From positions 1 through 64,000 of the forward strand of contig CP001643.1 in assembly GCA_000023405.1 (NCBI GenBank): a stretch of 64,000 nucleotides of DNA, given 5' to 3'. The first letter of the stretch is position 1. Each line of letters opens with the position of its first letter. A program made the position numbers and the translations under genes. The stretch is from Brachybacterium faecium DSM 4810. GTDB taxonomy: Bacteria > Actinomycetota > Actinomycetes > Actinomycetales > Dermabacteraceae. The notes beneath the pieces were generated by a model. The model saw only the letters and a list, made by a program, of their open reading frames with translations, was not told the origin of the DNA and did no database searches. This document shows positions 9,789-20,470 of the stretch, piece by piece.

Positions 9789-11924
<2,136 letters not shown>

Positions 11925-12011
11925 CGTCGGCCCCCGGAGCGGCGCCGGCCCGCCCGCGCGCCCCCGGGGACCCCTCGACCACTCGGCCCCACCGGAAAGG
12001 CCTCCACACCC

Positions 12012-14843
12012 ATGAGCGACACCCCGCAGGACCCCACGAACCCCGACGACACCCCCTCCCCGCAGGAGCCGCAGGCTCCCGAGGAGCCGACGCCCGCGGA
12101 GGCCGTCGGCGTCGGCGGCCAGGAGACGCCCGAGGGCGCCCACGAGATCTCCGCGGACGAAGCCGCCTCCCGCACCGTCACGCTGGTGGACCCGCTGGAC
12201 GAGAGCGAGGTCGACCGCATCACGCAGATCGACCTCAACCACGAGATGCAGCGCTCGTACCTCGACTACGCGATGAGCGTCATCGTCTCCCGCGCGCTGC
12301 CGGACGTGCGGGACGGCCTCAAGCCCGTCCACCGCCGCATCGTCTACGCGATGTTCGACGGCGGCTACCGCCCCGACCGCTCCTTCTCGAAGTGCGCGAA
12401 GGTCGTCGGCGAGGTGATGGGCAACTACCACCCCCACGGCGACTCCGCGATCTACGACGCGATGGTGCGCCTGGTGCAGCCGTGGTCGATGCGCTACCCG
12501 CTCATCCTCGGGCAGGGCAACTTCGGCTCCGCCGGCGACGACGGCGCCGCGGCCCCGCGCTACACCGAGTGCAAGATGGCGCCGCTGGCCCTCGAGCTGG
12601 TGCGCGACATCGAGCAGGACACCGTGGACATGCAGGGCAACTACGACAACACGGTCGACGAGCCCACCGTGCTGCCCGCCCGCTTCCCGAACCTGCTGGT
12701 CAACGGCTCCGCCGGCATCGCCGTCGGCATGGCCACGAACATCCCGCCGCACAACCTGCGCGAGGTGGCCGACGCCGTCCAGTGGCTGCTGAAGAACCAC
12801 GAGGCCACCAAGCCCGAGCTGCTCGAGGCCTGCCTGCAGCGCATCAAGGGCCCGGACTTCCCCTCCGGCGCCACGATCGTGGGCACCTCCGGGATCGAGG
12901 ACGCCTACCGCACCGGGCGCGGCTCCATCACCCAGCGCGCCGTGGTCTCCACCGAGGAGATCAACGGCCGGATGTCGCTCGTGGTCACCGAGCTGCCCTA
13001 CCAGGTCAACCCCGACACCCTCGCGCGCAAGATCGCCGAGATGGTCAAGCTCGGCAAGATCCAGGGCATCGCCGACATCACCGACGAGACCTCCGGCCGC
13101 ACCGGCCAGCGCCTGGTCATCACCCTCAAGCGCGACGCCGTGGCGAAGGTGGTGCTCAACAACCTCTACAAGCACACCCAGCTGCAGGAGAACTTCTCCG
13201 CGAACATGCTGGCGCTGGCGAACGGGGTGCCGCGCACCCTGTCGATCGACTCCTTCGTGCGCGAGTGGACCAAGCACCAGATCGACGTCATCGTGCGCCG
13301 CACGAAGTTCCGCCTGCGCAAGGCCGAGGAGCAGATCCACATCTTCCGCGGCTACCTCAAGGCGCTCGACGCGCTCGACGAGGTCATCGCGCTGATCCGC
13401 CGCTCCCCGGACGTCGACGAGGCCCGCACCGGGCTGATGGACCTGCTCGAGATCGACGAGATCCAGGCCAACGCGATCCTCGCGATGCAGCTGCGCCGCC
13501 TGGCCGCCCTGGAGCGCCAGAAGATCATCGAGGAGCACGACCGCCTGCAGGCCCTCATCGAGGAGTACACCGCGATCCTCGCCGACCCGCAGCGGCAGCG
13601 CGACATCGTCTCCGAGGAGCTCGCGGAGATCGTGGACCGCTTCGGCGACGACCGCCGCACCGAGATCCTCCCCTTCGCCGGCGACATGGAGATGGAGGAC
13701 CTCATCCCCGAGGAGGACATGGTCGTCACCATCACCCGCGGCGGCTACGTCAAGCGCACCCGAGAGGACCAGTACCGCGCCCAGAAGCGCGGCGGCAAGG
13801 GGGTGCGCGGCGCCTCCCTGCGCGAGGACGACGTGGTGGAGCACTTCTTCACCACCACCACCCACCGCTGGCTGCTGTTCTTCACCAACCAGGGCCGCGT
13901 CTACCGCGCCAAGGGCTACGAGCTGCCCGAGGCGCCGCGCGATGCGAAGGGCCAGCACGTGGCGAACCTGATGGCGTTCCAGCCGGACGAGAACATCGCC
14001 TCGGTGCTCGCGATCGACAGCTACGAGGACGCCCAGCACCTCGTGCTCGCCACCGAGTCCGGCCTGGTGAAGAAGACCCCGATGCCGGCCTTCGACTCCA
14101 GCCGCACCGGCGGCATCATCGCGATCAACCTGCGCGACATCGACGGGCCCGAGGGCCCGCAGCCGGACCGCGTGATCTCCGCCCGCGCCGTGAACAGCGA
14201 CGACGAGATCCTGCTGGTCTCCCGCAACGGCCAGTCCGTGCGCTTCCCGGCGGATGACGGCACACTGCGGCCGACGGGCCGCGCCACCAGCGGCGTGACC
14301 GGCATGAAGTTCCGCCACCAGGACACGCTGCTGGCCATGGACGTGATCCGCCCGGACAGCTTCGTGATCACCGTGACCGACGGCGGCTTCGCCAAGCGCA
14401 CCACCGTGGACGAGTACCGCCTGCAGGGGCGCGGCGGCCTGGGCATCCGGGTCGCGAAGCTCCCCGACGACCGCGGCCACCTGGTGGGCGCGGCCGTGGT
14501 CGAGGAGACCGACGAGCTGCTGGTGGTCATGGAGCGCGGCCGCGTGGTCCGCTCCAAGGTCGCCGAGGTGCCGGCCAAGGGCCGCACCACCATGGGCGTG
14601 GTCTTCGCCAAGCCCGACAAGGGCGACCGCATCCTGCTGGTCACCACCGGCCAGGAATCCGAGGTCGACGAGGAGGAGGCCGAGGCGCCCGAGATCATCG
14701 ACGCCGATCCCGCCGGGAGCGAGGATGCTGTGGAGAACTCCGCAGATGCCGCGCCCGAGGGTGTGGAGGGCGAGGACGATGTTCTAGGCTCTGACGAGTC
14801 CGACCAGTCGCCGACCGGCGACGCCGATCCGAACGAGGAGTGA
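12012..14843 (+). CDS. gyrA: DNA gyrase subunit A
   Basis: GyrA breaks and rejoins DNA. In this 943-residue protein the catalytic tyrosine is Tyr184 (PRYTECKM), the quinolone-resistance region reads [14 protein letters not shown] with Ser145 and Asp149 at the positions equivalent to E. coli Ser83 and Asp87 (so no classical resistance change), and the GyrA box QKRGGKG lies near residue 591 ahead of the C-terminal beta-pinwheel. It has an acidic N-terminal tail of about 60 residues and a Glu/Asp-rich C-terminal tail. A GTG for the DUF3566 gene follows 3 nt after the stop. Confidence 0.97.
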   Translation: MSDTPQDPTNPDDTPSPQEPQAPEEPTPAEAVGVGGQETPEGAHEISADEAASRTVTLVDPLDESEVDRITQIDLNHEMQRSYLDYAMSVIVSRALPDVRDGLKPVHRRIVYAMFDGGYRPDRSFSKCAKVVGEVMGNYHPHGDSAIYDAMVRLVQPWSMRYPLILGQGNFGSAGDDGAAAPRYTECKMAPLALELVRDIEQDTVDMQGNYDNTVDEPTVLPARFPNLLVNGSAGIAVGMATNIPPHNLREVADAVQWLLKNHEATKPELLEACLQRIKGPDFPSGATIVGTSGIEDAYRTGRGSITQRAVVSTEEINGRMSLVVTELPYQVNPDTLARKIAEMVKLGKIQGIADITDETSGRTGQRLVITLKRDAVAKVVLNNLYKHTQLQENFSANMLALANGVPRTLSIDSFVREWTKHQIDVIVRRTKFRLRKAEEQIHIFRGYLKALDALDEVIALIRRSPDVDEARTGLMDLLEIDEIQANAILAMQLRRLAALERQKIIEEHDRLQALIEEYTAILADPQRQRDIVSEELAEIVDRFGDDRRTEILPFAGDMEMEDLIPEEDMVVTITRGGYVKRTREDQYRAQKRGGKGVRGASLREDDVVEHFFTTTTHRWLLFFTNQGRVYRAKGYELPEAPRDAKGQHVANLMAFQPDENIASVLAIDSYEDAQHLVLATESGLVKKTPMPAFDSSRTGGIIAINLRDIDGPEGPQPDRVISARAVNSDDEILLVSRNGQSVRFPADDGTLRPTGRATSGVTGMKFRHQDTLLAMDVIRPDSFVITVTDGGFAKRTTVDEYRLQGRGGLGIRVAKLPDDRGHLVGAAVVEETDELLVVMERGRVVRSKVAEVPAKGRTTMGVVFAKPDKGDRILLVTTGQESEVDEEEAEAPEIIDADPAGSEDAVENSADAAPEGVEGEDDVLGSDESDQSPTGDADPNEE

Positions 14844-14846
14844 TCC

Positions 14847-15452
14847 GTGAGCACCAGTGACTCCAGGACCACCACCGGGTCCTCGAACCCGGCAGAGTCC
14901 ACGTCCAAGCTCCCGGCCTTCGAGGAGTCCCCCTCGTCGCTCTCGTCGGCCTCCCCGGCGGAGGGGTCCGCAGCCGAGACCTCTCCGGCGGAGACGTCGA
15001 TGGGCACCGGCAAGGGATCGGCCTCGCGCGGCGCCAGCCGCAGCCCCAAGAAGACCACCGGCATCGCCAACCCGGCGGAGAAGGAGCGCCGCGGCCCGCG
15101 CCGCGTGCGCCTCACGCTCGCCCGGCTCGACCCGTTCTCGGTGATGAAGCTGTCATTCCTCGCGGCGATCGCGATCGGCATCGCCACCGTGGTCGCGGTG
15201 GTGCTGCTGTGGAACCTCGTCGAGGCGATCGGCCTGTGGGGCAAGATCGACCAGCTGGGCCGGGACCTCAACAGCGGCGACCCGCTGCCCTTCATGGAGT
15301 TCTTCAGCTTCTCGAAGATGACCAGCTACGGCACCATCGTCGCCGTGGTGAACGTCGTGATCATCACCGCGCTGGGCACCCTGCTCGCCTTCCTCTACAA
15401 CCTGGTGGCGGCGCTGCTCGGCGGATTGAAGATGACCTTCACCGACGAGTGA
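14847..15452 (+). CDS. DUF3566 membrane protein
   Basis: DUF3566 proteins are small actinobacterial membrane proteins of unknown role, almost always encoded next to gyrA. The 201-residue protein starts with about 85 Ser/Glu/Pro-rich residues, then a conserved VRLTLARLDPFSVMKLSFL segment leading into one transmembrane helix, a short external loop (LNSGDPLPFMEFFSFSKMTSYG), and a second helix ending at LGGLKMTFTDE. GAGGAG at the end of gyrA is its ribosome binding site. Function not known. Confidence 0.9.
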   Translation: MSTSDSRTTTGSSNPAESTSKLPAFEESPSSLSSASPAEGSAAETSPAETSMGTGKGSASRGASRSPKKTTGIANPAEKERRGPRRVRLTLARLDPFSVMKLSFLAAIAIGIATVVAVVLLWNLVEAIGLWGKIDQLGRDLNSGDPLPFMEFFSFSKMTSYGTIVAVVNVVIITALGTLLAFLYNLVAALLGGLKMTFTDE

Positions 15453-15500
15453 CCGCCGCGCGGCGCCCCGCGTGATGCGCTGATCTCGGCGACTCCGCTC

Positions 15501-15546
15501 CGGCACCACCTCTCTGGCGCGACCGGCACCATCTTTCTGGCGCGAC
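15501..15546. repeat. 23-bp tandem repeat, two units
   Basis: Two head-to-tail 23-bp units (15501-15523 and 15524-15546), 21 of 23 bases identical, each beginning CGGCACCA and ending CTGGCGCGAC. The second unit runs into the left arm of the large inverted repeat that follows. Confidence 0.85.
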
Positions 15547-15601
15547 CGTTGCGCAGTGGGCGGATCGGCTCCCCTGATCCGCCCACTGCGCAACGGTCGC
15601 G
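15541..15601. terminator. 26-bp perfect inverted repeat, probable bidirectional terminator
   Basis: Arms 15541-15566 and 15576-15601 are exact reverse complements around a 9-nt loop. The structure lies between the convergent DUF3566 gene (ends 15452) and YbaK gene (ends 15605). There is no U-tract. The stem is far longer than most terminators, so a mobile or RNA origin is also possible. Confidence 0.6.
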
Positions 15602-15604
15602 GAG

Positions 15605-16084
15605 TCAGCGGCGGTGCAGCTCGGTGACGTCCGCGACCTGGGCGTCGAGGTGCCGCAGCGCGGCCTCGGCCGGGAGGGTCGCGGCGACCCCGTGCGCGCC
15701 GGCGCCCAGGGAGATCCGCCGCAGCGGGTCCCCGGCGAGGGAGGCATCCGCGATCACCGGCCAGGGCGTGGTCGCGCCGAAGGGCGTGATCGTGCCGCGC
15801 TCGTAGCCGGTGACCTGCTGTGCGACGTCCTTGTCCGGCATCGACAGCCGGTTCACGCCCAGCAGGGCGCGCAGCTTCGGCCAGGAGATCTCGCGATCCC
15901 CCGGCACCAGCACGAACAGGAAGTCGCCCTCCCCGCGCCGCACCACCAGCGTCTTGACGATGTCGCGCGGGGCGACGCCGCGGGCAGAGGCCGCCTCCTC
16001 GAGGGAGCCCACGCGGCCGTGCCGGGTGATCTCGTGCTCCAGTCCGGAAGCCGCCAGGGCATCGTGCGCGCGCTGTTCGCTCAT
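15605..16084 (-). CDS. YbaK/EbsC-type aminoacyl-tRNA deacylase
   Basis: These proteins hydrolyse mischarged aminoacyl-tRNAs (Cys-tRNA-Pro for YbaK) in trans. The 159-residue protein has the fold's landmarks: HGRVGSLEEAASARG, IVKTLVVRRGEGDFLFVLVPGDREI with the conserved Lys, VTGYERGTITPFG and a C-terminal GAGAHGV loop. The start is ATG at 16084; the frame remains open far upstream, but TATCGT stands exactly 6 nt before this ATG, suggesting a leaderless mRNA. Substrate is not determined by sequence. Confidence 0.85.
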   Translation of the reverse strand: MSEQRAHDALAASGLEHEITRHGRVGSLEEAASARGVAPRDIVKTLVVRRGEGDFLFVLVPGDREISWPKLRALLGVNRLSMPDKDVAQQVTGYERGTITPFGATTPWPVIADASLAGDPLRRISLGAGAHGVAATLPAEAALRHLDAQVADVTELHRR

Positions 16085-16090
16085 GGGCCC

Positions 16091-16096
16091 ACGATA
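16091..16096 (-). promoter_or_regulatory. -10 box of a leaderless promoter (YbaK gene)
   Basis: On the minus strand TATCGT is followed by 6 nt and then ATG, so transcription should begin at the start codon. No ribosome binding site is present. Confidence 0.5.
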
Positions 16097-16165
16097 GTGA
16101 GCGCGCCCCGGGTCATGGCTCGTGAGCCTGGTCGCGGGATCCTGGGAGCGGCGCGTCGGCCTGGC

Positions 16166-16171
16166 TATCGT
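16166..16171 (+). promoter_or_regulatory. -10 box of a leaderless promoter (gene at 16178)
   Basis: TATCGT, 6 nt, then ATG at 16178; this is the mirror image of the YbaK promoter 70 bp away. Confidence 0.5.
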
Positions 16172-16177
16172 CGAAGG

Positions 16178-17014
16178 ATGCCCTCCACGACGCCCGATGC
16201 CCCGGAACCCGCCCCCGCCCCCGCGCCCGGCGCGGCCCCTGCGGAGGCCTTCGCCCCGGAGGAGTACCCGTGGGTGGGGCCCGCGGTGCGGTCCGCGCTG
16301 CTGCTGAGCGACGGGGTGGTGGATCTCGACCCCGTCGGCGGCGTCCCCGCCCCGACCGACGAGCTCTCCGAGACGCTCGTGGACGTCTCGGCGATCGAGC
16401 AGGCCCTGGCCGCCGAGGGCGTCGCGCCGCTGGCCGAGCGCACCCTGGTGGTCGCCGTCGGCTCCAACCAGACCCCGCGCACCATCGCCCGCAAGTACCG
16501 CCGCGCCGGCGGGGGCGTCCCGGTGGCCACCCCGTTCGTGCGCTGCACCGTGCACCACCTCGCCGTCGGCCACGTCGCGAACGTCGCCGCGCCGGGCTAC
16601 GTGCCGGCCGCGCCCTACCGGTCCGAAGGCGCGCAGATGGAGCTCGTCGCGACCTGGTTCGATGACGCGCAGCTCGCCGTGATCGACGAGACCGAGCCGA
16701 ACTACGCCCGGGTGCGGCTCTCCGCGCAGCATCACCCGCTCACCCTCGCCACCGGTGCGGAGCCCGCCCACTTCGACGTGTACGCCTCACAGCGCGGCGT
16801 CCTGGCCGATGGGCGGCCGATCCCGCTGCGCCACCGCCAGCAGGAGCTCTTCGACGAGCTGGTCGCGCTGACCGGGGCCGAGCTGTTCATCGGCGACGCC
16901 GCCGAGGTGTGCGCCCGGCTCGCGGCCCGCCCCGCGGCGCTGGCCGAGCTCGCCCACGAGCACGAGCTCGTCACGGAGGACGGCCTGCACCGCGCCCGGG
17001 AGGCGGCTGCCTGA
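16178..17014 (+). CDS. Conserved protein, possibly gamma-glutamylcyclotransferase-like fold
   Basis: I do not recognise this 278-residue protein with certainty. After a Pro/Ala-rich start it has a central LVVAVGSNQTPRTIARKYRR segment reminiscent of the substrate-binding GSN motif of cyclotransferase-like proteins, followed by AVGHVANVAAPGYVPAAP, a MELVATWFDDAQLAVIDETEPNY stretch split over about residues 150-170, and a helical C-terminus. No signal peptide or membrane helix is visible. It is transcribed divergently from the YbaK gene. The fold suggestion is weak; soluble conserved protein is the safe call. Confidence 0.6.
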   Translation: MPSTTPDAPEPAPAPAPGAAPAEAFAPEEYPWVGPAVRSALLLSDGVVDLDPVGGVPAPTDELSETLVDVSAIEQALAAEGVAPLAERTLVVAVGSNQTPRTIARKYRRAGGGVPVATPFVRCTVHHLAVGHVANVAAPGYVPAAPYRSEGAQMELVATWFDDAQLAVIDETEPNYARVRLSAQHHPLTLATGAEPAHFDVYASQRGVLADGRPIPLRHRQQELFDELVALTGAELFIGDAAEVCARLAARPAALAELAHEHELVTEDGLHRAREAAA

Positions 17015-17054
17015 TCCCGGGCCGACCGATCCCGCCGGCGAGCCGCCTCGCGCG

Positions 17055-17906
17055 TCACAGCCCGTCGCGGTCGTGCCAGTGCTCCTGCCAGCGCCAGTCG
17101 ATCGGTTCCGAGCTGCGCTGGTACCGGATGTCGGTGGACAGCCGCATCACGTCGCCCTCGTCGACGTTGTCCGTCGCGGCGTGGACGATGTGCGCCGAGT
17201 GCACCACGATGTCGCCGGCGCGGTAGTCGGCGGTCAGCCAGCGGGAGTCGTACTCCTCGGCGAGCCCGGGCAGATCGGCGGTGATCGAGGCGGCCGGCGC
17301 CTGCAGTCGGCCGCTCGCCTCCTCCGCGAGCACGCGGTGATGGCTGCGCTCGAGGTAGGTGAGCCCGCCGCGGGAGACGGGCGTGTCACCCAGCGGGATC
17401 CACGCCGAGAGCACGCGGTCGGTGCCGCCGCGCAGGTAGACGAGGTCGTAGTGCGCCTGGGTGGCGGTGCCGATCCCCTTCTCGCCGGGCCGGGTGTGGC
17501 GGATGATCTTGCGGCGGTGCAGATGGACCTCGTCCTCCAGGAGCCAGGCGAACCAGTCCTTGATCTGCGGCAGCGCGCAGAAGGCCTGGTACTGCGCGGA
17601 GGGGACGATCTCGTGGAAGAGCCGCTCCCGCAGCAGGCCGCGATCCAGTTCGCCGTCGCCCTGGAGGCCCTCGAGCGGATCGCTGTCGCGGCGCACCAGG
17701 CCGGTGTCCATGAGCCGCTCGAAGTAGTAGCGCCGGAAGGCGTGGACCACGTCCGGGTCGAGATGATCGGTGAGGTAGAGGTAGCCCTCCCGGCGCAGCC
17801 GCTGCCAGAGCGCGTCGCGATCGCTGCGCTCCGCCGCAGGGACGGGCTCGAGGTCGCCGAGCCGGTGCGGGGCCTCGTCGAGCACGTATCCGTTCGATGT
17901 CAGCAT
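17055..17906 (-). CDS. Phytanoyl-CoA dioxygenase (PhyH) family protein
   Basis: A 283-residue non-haem iron, 2-oxoglutarate-dependent oxygenase. The iron ligands are visible as the H-x-D pair in TQAHYDLVYLR and a distal His in GDIVVHSAHIVHAA; a C-terminal MRLSTDIRYQR supplies the 2-oxoglutarate-binding Arg. The substrate is unknown; bacterial members hydroxylate varied small molecules. The start at 17906 matches an alignment-like N-terminus and has CACACT 6 nt upstream. It is divergent from an AraC regulator 75 bp away, its likely controller. Confidence 0.85.
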   Translation of the reverse strand: MLTSNGYVLDEAPHRLGDLEPVPAAERSDRDALWQRLRREGYLYLTDHLDPDVVHAFRRYYFERLMDTGLVRRDSDPLEGLQGDGELDRGLLRERLFHEIVPSAQYQAFCALPQIKDWFAWLLEDEVHLHRRKIIRHTRPGEKGIGTATQAHYDLVYLRGGTDRVLSAWIPLGDTPVSRGGLTYLERSHHRVLAEEASGRLQAPAASITADLPGLAEEYDSRWLTADYRAGDIVVHSAHIVHAATDNVDEGDVMRLSTDIRYQRSSEPIDWRWQEHWHDRDGL

Positions 17907-17943
17907 GATCCCAGTGTGGACGCGCGGCTGTGACCTGGCCATG

Positions 17944-17973
17944 GATAGTCGTGAGCGCAGAACTAGGACTATC
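17944..17973. promoter_or_regulatory. Inverted repeat between PhyH and AraC genes
   Basis: GATAGTC (17944-17950) and GACTATC (17967-17973) are exact inverted copies whose centres are 23 bp apart, about two helical turns. The right arm overlaps the TATCGT -10 box (17970-17975) of the AraC gene, so a regulator bound here would block it. Confidence 0.45.
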
Positions 17974-17975
17974 GT
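17970..17975 (+). promoter_or_regulatory. -10 box of a leaderless promoter (AraC gene)
   Basis: TATCGT, 6 nt, then ATG at 17982, without a ribosome binding site. Confidence 0.5.
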
Positions 17976-17981
17976 GACCTC

Positions 17982-18917
17982 ATGGATCCGAGGACGCCGA
18001 CGCCGAGCCCGCTCCCGGCCGAGCCCCCGGCCGTACCCTCGACCGAGCCGTCGAATGAGCCCTCGACCGGGCCGTCGGTCGCGCCGCCGAGGGAGTGGGC
18101 GCACTACCTGCCCGCCTCTCCCGCGCTGCGCGAGACGGGCCTGGCCTGCCTCGGGGCGGGGGAGCAGTCCGGGCCGCTCCCGCCGCTCGCCGAGCGGGTG
18201 CTCTCCCGCCACGCCCTGGTGCTGGTCTCCTCCGGGGCGGGGACCTTCACCGACCCCGCCGGGACGCATCCGGTGACGGCCCCGGCCTGGATCTGGCTGG
18301 AACCGGGCACCCCGCACTCCTACGGGCCCGACGCGCACGGATGGACCGAGCACTGGGTGCTGTTCGAGGGCGTCGGCGCCCGCACCTACCGCTCCCACAG
18401 CGGGGTCGGGGACGGGCACGTGCTGCGCCGCGGCGGACCGGAGCCCGCCGAGCGCGCGGAGATCTTCGCCGCGCTGCACCGCGCCGGGTCCGTCCCCGGG
18501 CGGCGCGCGCAGCTGCACGCCTCCTCGCTCGTGCACCGGCTGCTGGGCGCTCTGCTCGGCGACGCCGAGGAGGATCCGCAGCGCACCTCGGTGACCCACA
18601 CCGTGCTCGCCACCGCCACGGAGGACCTCTCGGTCGCCCAGCGTGCCGCGCTCAGCGGGGTGGGGGTCGACGAGTTCCGGGCGCAGATCCGTCGTGCGAC
18701 GGGCCTGACCCCGCACGAGTTCGTGCTCACCACCCGGTTCTCGCGGGCCCAGGAGCTGCTGGCGCGCAGCGATCTGCCGATCTGGCAGGTCGCCGCGGAG
18801 GTGGGGATCGACGACGCCTCCTACTTCACCCGCCTGTTCACCCGCCGCATCGGCGTCGCGCCGCGCACCTTCCGCCACGAGCAGCGCCGCGATCGCGCTG
18901 TGACCTCGGAAACATGA
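17982..18917 (+). CDS. AraC family transcriptional regulator
   Basis: The 311-residue protein begins with about 35 Pro/Ser/Thr/Glu-rich residues containing degenerate repeats (STEPSNEPSTGPS), then an AraC-type cupin ligand domain (SGAGTFTDPAG; WIWLEPGTPHSY; HWVLFEGVG) and two C-terminal helix-turn-helix motifs ending in the family signature WQVAAEVGIDDASYFTRLFTRRIGVAP. The gene pair with the divergent PhyH oxygenase recurs in actinobacteria and suggests that it activates the oxygenase in response to a small effector; that link is inferred. Confidence 0.88.
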   Translation: MDPRTPTPSPLPAEPPAVPSTEPSNEPSTGPSVAPPREWAHYLPASPALRETGLACLGAGEQSGPLPPLAERVLSRHALVLVSSGAGTFTDPAGTHPVTAPAWIWLEPGTPHSYGPDAHGWTEHWVLFEGVGARTYRSHSGVGDGHVLRRGGPEPAERAEIFAALHRAGSVPGRRAQLHASSLVHRLLGALLGDAEEDPQRTSVTHTVLATATEDLSVAQRAALSGVGVDEFRAQIRRATGLTPHEFVLTTRFSRAQELLARSDLPIWQVAAEVGIDDASYFTRLFTRRIGVAPRTFRHEQRRDRAVTSET

Positions 18918-18928
18918 GGGCCGACGGG

Positions 18929-18958
18929 TTGGACGTCACGGCATGATCGCCGTACAGT
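18929..18958 (+). promoter_or_regulatory. Promoter of tRNA-Ile
   Basis: TTGGAC (18929-18934), an 18-bp spacer and TACAGT (18953-18958) lie about 50 bp before the tRNA. A perfect 10-bp-arm palindrome (18976-18996) lies between promoter and tRNA. Confidence 0.5.
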
Positions 18959-19008
18959 GGTTCGTCGGTGGTCGACGCCCGGAGCAGCTCCGGGCGAGAA
19001 CTCCCCCC

Positions 19009-19082
19009 GGGCCTATAGCTCAGTCGGTTAGAGCGCTGTCCTGATAAGACAGAGGTCGCTGGTTCAAGTCCAGCTAGGCCCA
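19009..19082 (+). tRNA. tRNA-Ile (GAT)
   Basis: A 74-nt cloverleaf. The acceptor stem GGGCCTA pairs with TAGGCCC and the discriminator is A. The D-loop reads AGCTCAGTCGGTTAGAGC, the anticodon loop is CTGATAA with GAT at 19043-19045, and the T-arm is CTGGTTCAAGTCCAG. CCA is not encoded. Confidence 0.98.
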
Positions 19083-19103
19083 CTTCGAGGATCGGAGGAA
19101 CTC

Positions 19104-19277
19104 ATGAAGAAGTTCATCACGACCGCAGCCGTCGTGCTCACCACGGCCGTCGCGGGGATCCTCACCTGGCGGAAGGTCGAATCCGACCGCATCCGCAACG
19201 ATCTGTGGACCGAGGCGGAGCGCATCTCCGCCGAGCAGGACGAGGTCGCCGAGGCACAGCCCGCGCACCGCGCCTGA
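19104..19277 (+). CDS. DLW-39-type small membrane protein
   Basis: A 57-residue protein starting MKKFITTAAVVLTTAVAG, one N-terminal hydrophobic helix, then WRKVESDRIRNDLWTEAER with the DLW motif that names a small actinobacterial family usually found beside gyrA and the Ile/Ala tRNAs. CGGAGGAA is a good ribosome binding site 6 bp before the ATG. It sits 21 bp after tRNA-Ile and 11 bp before tRNA-Ala, so it is probably cotranscribed with them. Function unknown. This copy has a longer acidic tail than the 39-residue type. Confidence 0.82.
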   Translation: MKKFITTAAVVLTTAVAGILTWRKVESDRIRNDLWTEAERISAEQDEVAEAQPAHRA

Positions 19278-19288
19278 CAACCACATAT

Positions 19289-19361
19289 GGGGACTTAGCT
19301 CAGTTGGTAGAGCGGTAGCTTTGCAAGCTTCAGGTCAGGGGTTCGACCCCCCTAGTCTCCA
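19289..19361 (+). tRNA. tRNA-Ala (TGC)
   Basis: A 73-nt cloverleaf. The acceptor stem GGGGACT pairs with AGTCTCC (one G-T) and the discriminator is A. The anticodon loop is TTTGCAA with TGC at 19322-19324. The T-arm is AGGGGTTCGACCCCCCT. CCA is not encoded. Confidence 0.98.
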
Positions 19362-19370
19362 CCCCCACAG

Positions 19371-19400
19371 CGAAGGCCCCGCCGCACGGCGGGGCCTTCG
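19371..19400 (+). terminator. Terminator after tRNA-Ala
   Basis: CGAAGGCCCCGCC and GGCGGGGCCTTCG form a perfect 13-bp stem with a GCAC loop, followed by TCAT. It lies 10 nt after tRNA-Ala. Confidence 0.8.
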
Positions 19401-19476
19401 TCATGTTCGAGCTCGGGCGCTGCGGCGCGGCACTCGGGCCACACGGCGCCCGCTCCCGAGCACACCGCTGGGCGTC

Positions 19477-19482
19477 TAGTCT
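19477..19482 (+). promoter_or_regulatory. -10 box of a leaderless promoter (EamA gene)
   Basis: TAGTCT, 7 nt, then ATG at 19490; no ribosome binding site. Confidence 0.4.
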
Positions 19483-19489
19483 GACCAGC

Positions 19490-20470
19490 ATGAACAGCGA
19501 GAGCGGAGGCTGGGCGGCGGCGGGCGGCGGCCGCATGGCCGGCCTGCTCGCCCTCACGATCACCTCGGTCCTGTGGGGCACCACCGGCACCGCCGCGACC
19601 TTCGCGCCCGAGGTGAGCCCCCTCGCGATCGGCGCCGCGGCGCTCGGGATCGGCGGGCTGCTGCAGGCCGCGATCGCGGTGCCCGCGCTGCGCCGGCACC
19701 GTCGGGCGCTGCGGGGCCGGGCCCGGCTCGTGGCCCTGGGCGCCCTGGCCGTCGCGCTCTACCCGCTCGCGTTCTACAGCTCCATGCACATCGCCGGCGT
19801 CGCGATCGGCTCGGTCGCCTCCCTGGCCTCCGCCCCGCTCGCCTCCGGGGTGCTCGAGAAGATCGTCGACGGCCGACGCCTCGGGCGGTGGTGGCAGCTC
19901 GCGGCGGCGCTCGGCGTGCTCGGCAGCGTGATGCTGTGCCTGTCCACGGCCCGGGGCGAGCTCGGCTCCCCGGGACGGACCCTGCTGGGCGTGCTGCTCG
20001 GCCTCGTCGCCGGCAGCACCTATGCGCTGTTCTCCTGGGCCTGCCAGCGCCTGATGCGCGCCGGCATCGAGCGGGCCGCCTCGATGGGGGCCGTGTTCGG
20101 CCTCGGCGGGCTGCTGCTCATGCCGGTCCTCGCCGTGACCGGTGGCCCGATCCTCCACAGCGGCGGCAACCTCGCCGTCGCGGCGTACATGGCCCTGATC
20201 CCGATGTTCCTCGGCTATGTGCTGTTCGGTCGCGGGCTCGCCACTGTCCCGGCGAGCACGGCGACCACGGTGACGCTCACCGAGCCCGCGGTCGCCACGC
20301 TCCTGGCCGTCGTGGTGGTGGGCGAGCGGCTCGGCCCGCTCGGCTGGGCCGGGCTCCTCGTCCTCGCGGCGGTGCTCGCCCTGCTCGCGCTCGCACCACC
20401 GGCGGCGGCGCCGCGCCCCGTGGGGGTTGGTACCTCCGGCCCCGCCGTGGCACGGTGTCGGAGATACTAG
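19490..20470 (+). CDS. EamA-family (DMT superfamily) transporter
   Basis: A 326-residue inner-membrane protein with ten predicted hydrophobic helices arranged as two EamA repeats; landmarks are SVLWGTTGTAA in helix 1, the SMHIAGVAIGSVASLASAPL segment in the first half and the equivalent VPASTATTVTLTEPAVATLLAVVVVGERL in the second. EamA proteins export or import metabolites; the substrate cannot be read from sequence. The ATG at 19490 is preferred to an in-frame ATG at 19403, which lies against the terminator. The last 20 or so residues (GVGTSGPAVARCRRY) look like run-on sequence at a deletion junction. Confidence 0.85.
   Translation: MNSESGGWAAAGGGRMAGLLALTITSVLWGTTGTAATFAPEVSPLAIGAAALGIGGLLQAAIAVPALRRHRRALRGRARLVALGALAVALYPLAFYSSMHIAGVAIGSVASLASAPLASGVLEKIVDGRRLGRWWQLAAALGVLGSVMLCLSTARGELGSPGRTLLGVLLGLVAGSTYALFSWACQRLMRAGIERAASMGAVFGLGGLLLMPVLAVTGGPILHSGGNLAVAAYMALIPMFLGYVLFGRGLATVPASTATTVTLTEPAVATLLAVVVVGERLGPLGWAGLLVLAAVLALLALAPPAAAPRPVGVGTSGPAVARCRRY

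Noticed and set aside
12430-12470. Fluoroquinolone-resistance change in GyrA
   Set aside because: The key positions are Ser145 and Asp149, the sensitive form.
15614-16177. N-terminal extension of the gene at 16178
   Set aside because: The open frame runs antisense through the YbaK gene; the leaderless -10 box and ATG at 16178 mark the real start.
19012-19018. CCTATAG inside tRNA-Ile as a further GntR site
   Set aside because: It is part of the tRNA acceptor stem and D-arm and lacks the second half of the palindrome.
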